Shown here piece after piece: positions 6,423 to 8,075 of a DNA stretch of 8,075 nucleotides. Location: positions 1 through 8,075 of the forward strand of contig CAZMRA010000236.1 of the NCBI GenBank assembly GCA_964568485.1, read 5' to 3'. A program made the position numbers and the translations under genes. Source of the DNA: CFX5 sp964568485. GTDB lineage: Bacteria > Chloroflexota > Anaerolineae > Caldilineales > Caldilineaceae. Position 1 is the first letter of the stretch. Each line of letters begins with the position of its first letter. Below the pieces are notes generated by a model. The model did not search any database. It was not told the origin of the DNA and was given only the letters and a program-made list of their open reading frames with translations.

Positions 6423-7592
6423 ATGGCCGATTTATTGGTTGTAGAAGGTTGGCTACCCGCCGGTTCTGCGGACTTTGCGATTGCCGAACTCACGGTTTCC
6501 CAGGGCCGGATCGCCCCGCCCGGAGCGGCGCTAGGCGCGTCGTCCACCCTCAACGCCCGCAATTGTTTTGTGTTGCCTGGCTTTGTGGATGTACATATCC
6601 ATGGCAGTGCCGGCCACGATATGATGGATGCCGATCCCGCCGGCTTGCAGGCCATCGCGCGCTTCTTGGCCCAGCATGGGGTCACTAGCTTCCTCGCCAC
6701 CACCATGACGGCGCCCCATGACCAGACGCTGGCCGCTGTGACCACCGCAACGCCCTTAGTCGGTCAGCCGACTGGAGGAGCGCGTATCTTAGGCGTTCAT
6801 CTCGAAGGGCCCTATATCAGCCCCAAATTTCCTGGCGCCCAACCTGCCAGTGCAATCCGTCCCCCGGACTTGGCCGAATTTGCCGAGTTGACCGCTAGCG
6901 GCGTCGTGCGGATGATCACGCTCGCCCCAGAAGTCCCCGGCGCCGATCGTTTGATTCAAGCTGCTGTTCAGCAAGGAATTGTGGTTGTTTTGGGCCATAC
7001 CAACGCCACGTATGAGGAATGTCTGGCTGCGGTTGAGCTCGGGATCAGCCAAGCTACGCATACCTTTAATGCCATGCGGGGGCTACATCATCGCCAGCCG
7101 GGCACGTTGGGGGCTGTCCTCAGCAACGACGCCATTACCGCGCAGATCATCGCCGACAATGTGCATGTTCATCCAGCGGGGCTCAATATTTTGGCCCGCT
7201 GCAAAGGCCCCGAACAGATTTTGTTGATCACCGATGCCATGTGCGCGGCCGGTCTAGGCCCCGGCGAGTACGATCTGGGTGGCCAGCAAGTCACGGTGCG
7301 GGATGATCAATGTCGCCTGGCGGATGGAACGTTGGCGGGAAGTATCCTCACCATGGATAAGGCACTGCGTAATTTTATGGCCGCCGCTGGTTGGGATCTG
7401 GCCCACATCTGGCCGATGACCAGCCAAACCCCGGCGCGCACGCTCGGGCTCGCCGCCGAGATCGGCACGTTGCAACCGGGTGCGCGGGGCGATCTTGTGC
7501 TGTTGGATGAAGCCCTCGAGGTGGTGGCAACCATTGTGGATGGGGAAGTCGTCTACTTGCGTGTTCCGGAGCGCCTGCAGACCAGCGCTTGA
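6423..7592 (+). CDS. nagA: N-acetylglucosamine-6-phosphate deacetylase
   Basis: Removes acetate from GlcNAc-6-phosphate to give glucosamine-6-phosphate, in amino-sugar catabolism and cell-wall recycling. With Met1 at 6423 (389 residues, usual length), the amidohydrolase signatures are HIHG (His58, His60), HLEGPY (Glu128), GHTNATYEE (His192), THTFNAM (His213), Arg224, His248 and LITDAM (catalytic Asp271), then LAGSILTMD and the C-terminal GTLQPGARGDLVLLD strand. By E. coli numbering Glu128, His192 and His213 match the metal ligands Glu131, His195 and His216, while Arg224 and His248 match phosphate-binding Arg227 and His251. Gln140 stands where E. coli has His143. The intact HxH, which E. coli NagA lacks, suggests a binuclear metal site as in Bacillus. 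GTG at 6417 is an alternative start that overlaps the preceding stop by four bases; neither start has a good Shine-Dalgarno sequence, so coupling to the kinase gene is likely. No nagB is in the window. Confidence 0.95.
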   Translation: MADLLVVEGWLPAGSADFAIAELTVSQGRIAPPGAALGASSTLNARNCFVLPGFVDVHIHGSAGHDMMDADPAGLQAIARFLAQHGVTSFLATTMTAPHDQTLAAVTTATPLVGQPTGGARILGVHLEGPYISPKFPGAQPASAIRPPDLAEFAELTASGVVRMITLAPEVPGADRLIQAAVQQGIVVVLGHTNATYEECLAAVELGISQATHTFNAMRGLHHRQPGTLGAVLSNDAITAQIIADNVHVHPAGLNILARCKGPEQILLITDAMCAAGLGPGEYDLGGQQVTVRDDQCRLADGTLAGSILTMDKALRNFMAAAGWDLAHIWPMTSQTPARTLGLAAEIGTLQPGARGDLVLLDEALEVVATIVDGEVVYLRVPERLQTSA

Positions 7593-7607
7593 GTAGCTGC
7601 CACAAGC

Positions 7608-8075
7608 TTACTGGCGAGGAATGGTTGTCTGCAAGACTGTCTTCGCCCCACGCGCCAGCAGCGCCTCTTTCACTGCCGTCGCTGTGCTGGGCGTTACCAG
7701 CGCAATGATATTGCCGCCTCGTCCGCCACCGCTCAATTTAGCTCCCAAGGCTCCGGCGGCCCGCGCCGCTGCAATCAACCGCTCCAGGGTTGGTGAACTT
7801 ACTCCCAGTGCCTGCAGAATCTGCTGATTTTCATTGAACAGCTTCCCAAGCTCAGGGGCTGCGCCGGCTTCAATGGCTTGCCGAGCGGCAGTGGCCAAGG
7901 CTGCGATTTCGTCAAACCAGGCTTCATAGCGGGCTGGATCAGCTTGCCAGCCCCGGCGCACATCACCCACGGTGAGCTTGGTCGGCGCGGCGATGCCGCT
8001 GTCCGCAATCACGAGGGTGAGATCGGCACCAGGGGTAAAGCGTTGCGGGGCTTGGTTCTTGACAAACCAGATTGG
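7608..8075 (-). CDS. mvk: Mevalonate kinase, C-terminal part (GHMP kinase), 5' partial
   Basis: The frame is open to the right edge, giving 155 residues of the protein's end; the remaining N-terminal half with the ATP-binding GLGSS-type motif lies off the window. The visible part starts in the region with LVIADSGIAAPTK, which in mevalonate kinases precedes the substrate-site helix, followed by a helical segment with NENQQILQALGVSSP and the GHMP motif 3 loop GAKLSGGGRGGN (coded at about 7713-7745), then IIALV. This combination points to mevalonate kinase rather than galactokinase or homoserine kinase. The enzyme phosphorylates mevalonate at the start of the lower mevalonate pathway for isoprenoids. 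Chloroflexota such as Roseiflexus are known to use a mevalonate route with phosphomevalonate decarboxylase and isopentenyl phosphate kinase. The gene converges on nagA with 15 bp between stops and no clear terminator. Confidence 0.88.
   Translation of the reverse strand, partial: PIWFVKNQAPQRFTPGADLTLVIADSGIAAPTKLTVGDVRRGWQADPARYEAWFDEIAALATAARQAIEAGAAPELGKLFNENQQILQALGVSSPTLERLIAAARAAGALGAKLSGGGRGGNIIALVTPSTATAVKEALLARGAKTVLQTTIPRQ

Noticed and set aside
7587..7607. GCTTG/CAAGC inverted repeat between the nagA and mevalonate kinase stops, as a bidirectional terminator.
   Set aside because: The stem is only five bases with an eleven-base loop, and there is no T-tract on either side.

Overview
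The window reads as bacterial chromosome of moderately high GC, densely coded. Five genes run on the + strand, and a sixth on the - strand converges on them. The likely source is a Chloroflexota bacterium near the Chloroflexales. This rests on indirect signs: a bacterial mevalonate-pathway kinase with the SGGGRGGN glycine loop, a free-standing Reg_prop propeller protein, a REC-first histidine kinase without a sensor domain, and a GlgB beside an atypical glycogen-synthase-like glycosyltransferase. No rRNA or other taxonomic marker is present, so the assignment is an inference.

Layout. Positions 1-1136 hold the 3' part of a beta-propeller protein made of Reg_prop-type repeats; its start lies off the left edge. 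Positions 1200-2972 encode a 590-residue glycogen/starch-synthase-like GT-B glycosyltransferase. After a 69-bp gap carrying two inverted repeats and an extended -10-like element comes glgB (3042-5285), a full-length GH13 branching enzyme. Seven bases later starts a REC-HisKA-HATPase_c protein (5293-6420), whose stop is interlocked with the start of nagA (6423-7592, or GTG at 6417), an N-acetylglucosamine-6-phosphate deacetylase. On the - strand, 8075-7608 is the C-terminal third or more of a mevalonate kinase, whose stop lies 15 bp from the nagA stop.

How the genes fit together. The glycosyltransferase and GlgB form a plausible alpha-glucan (glycogen) module: one extends alpha-1,4 chains and the other adds alpha-1,6 branches. 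The tight spacing glgB - REC-HK - nagA argues for one transcript, linking storage-glucan synthesis, a cytoplasmic phospho-signalling protein and amino-sugar catabolism. The convergent mevalonate kinase belongs to isoprenoid precursor synthesis and is probably a separate unit.

No mobile element, CRISPR array, tRNA, phage or defence gene was seen, and no intergenic stretch exceeds 70 bp. I see no clearly new system. The points most worth a second look are the divergent glycosyltransferase with its cysteine cluster, the possible leaderless and operator-controlled glgB start, the sensor-less REC-HK inside a carbohydrate operon, and the active-site composition of NagA.
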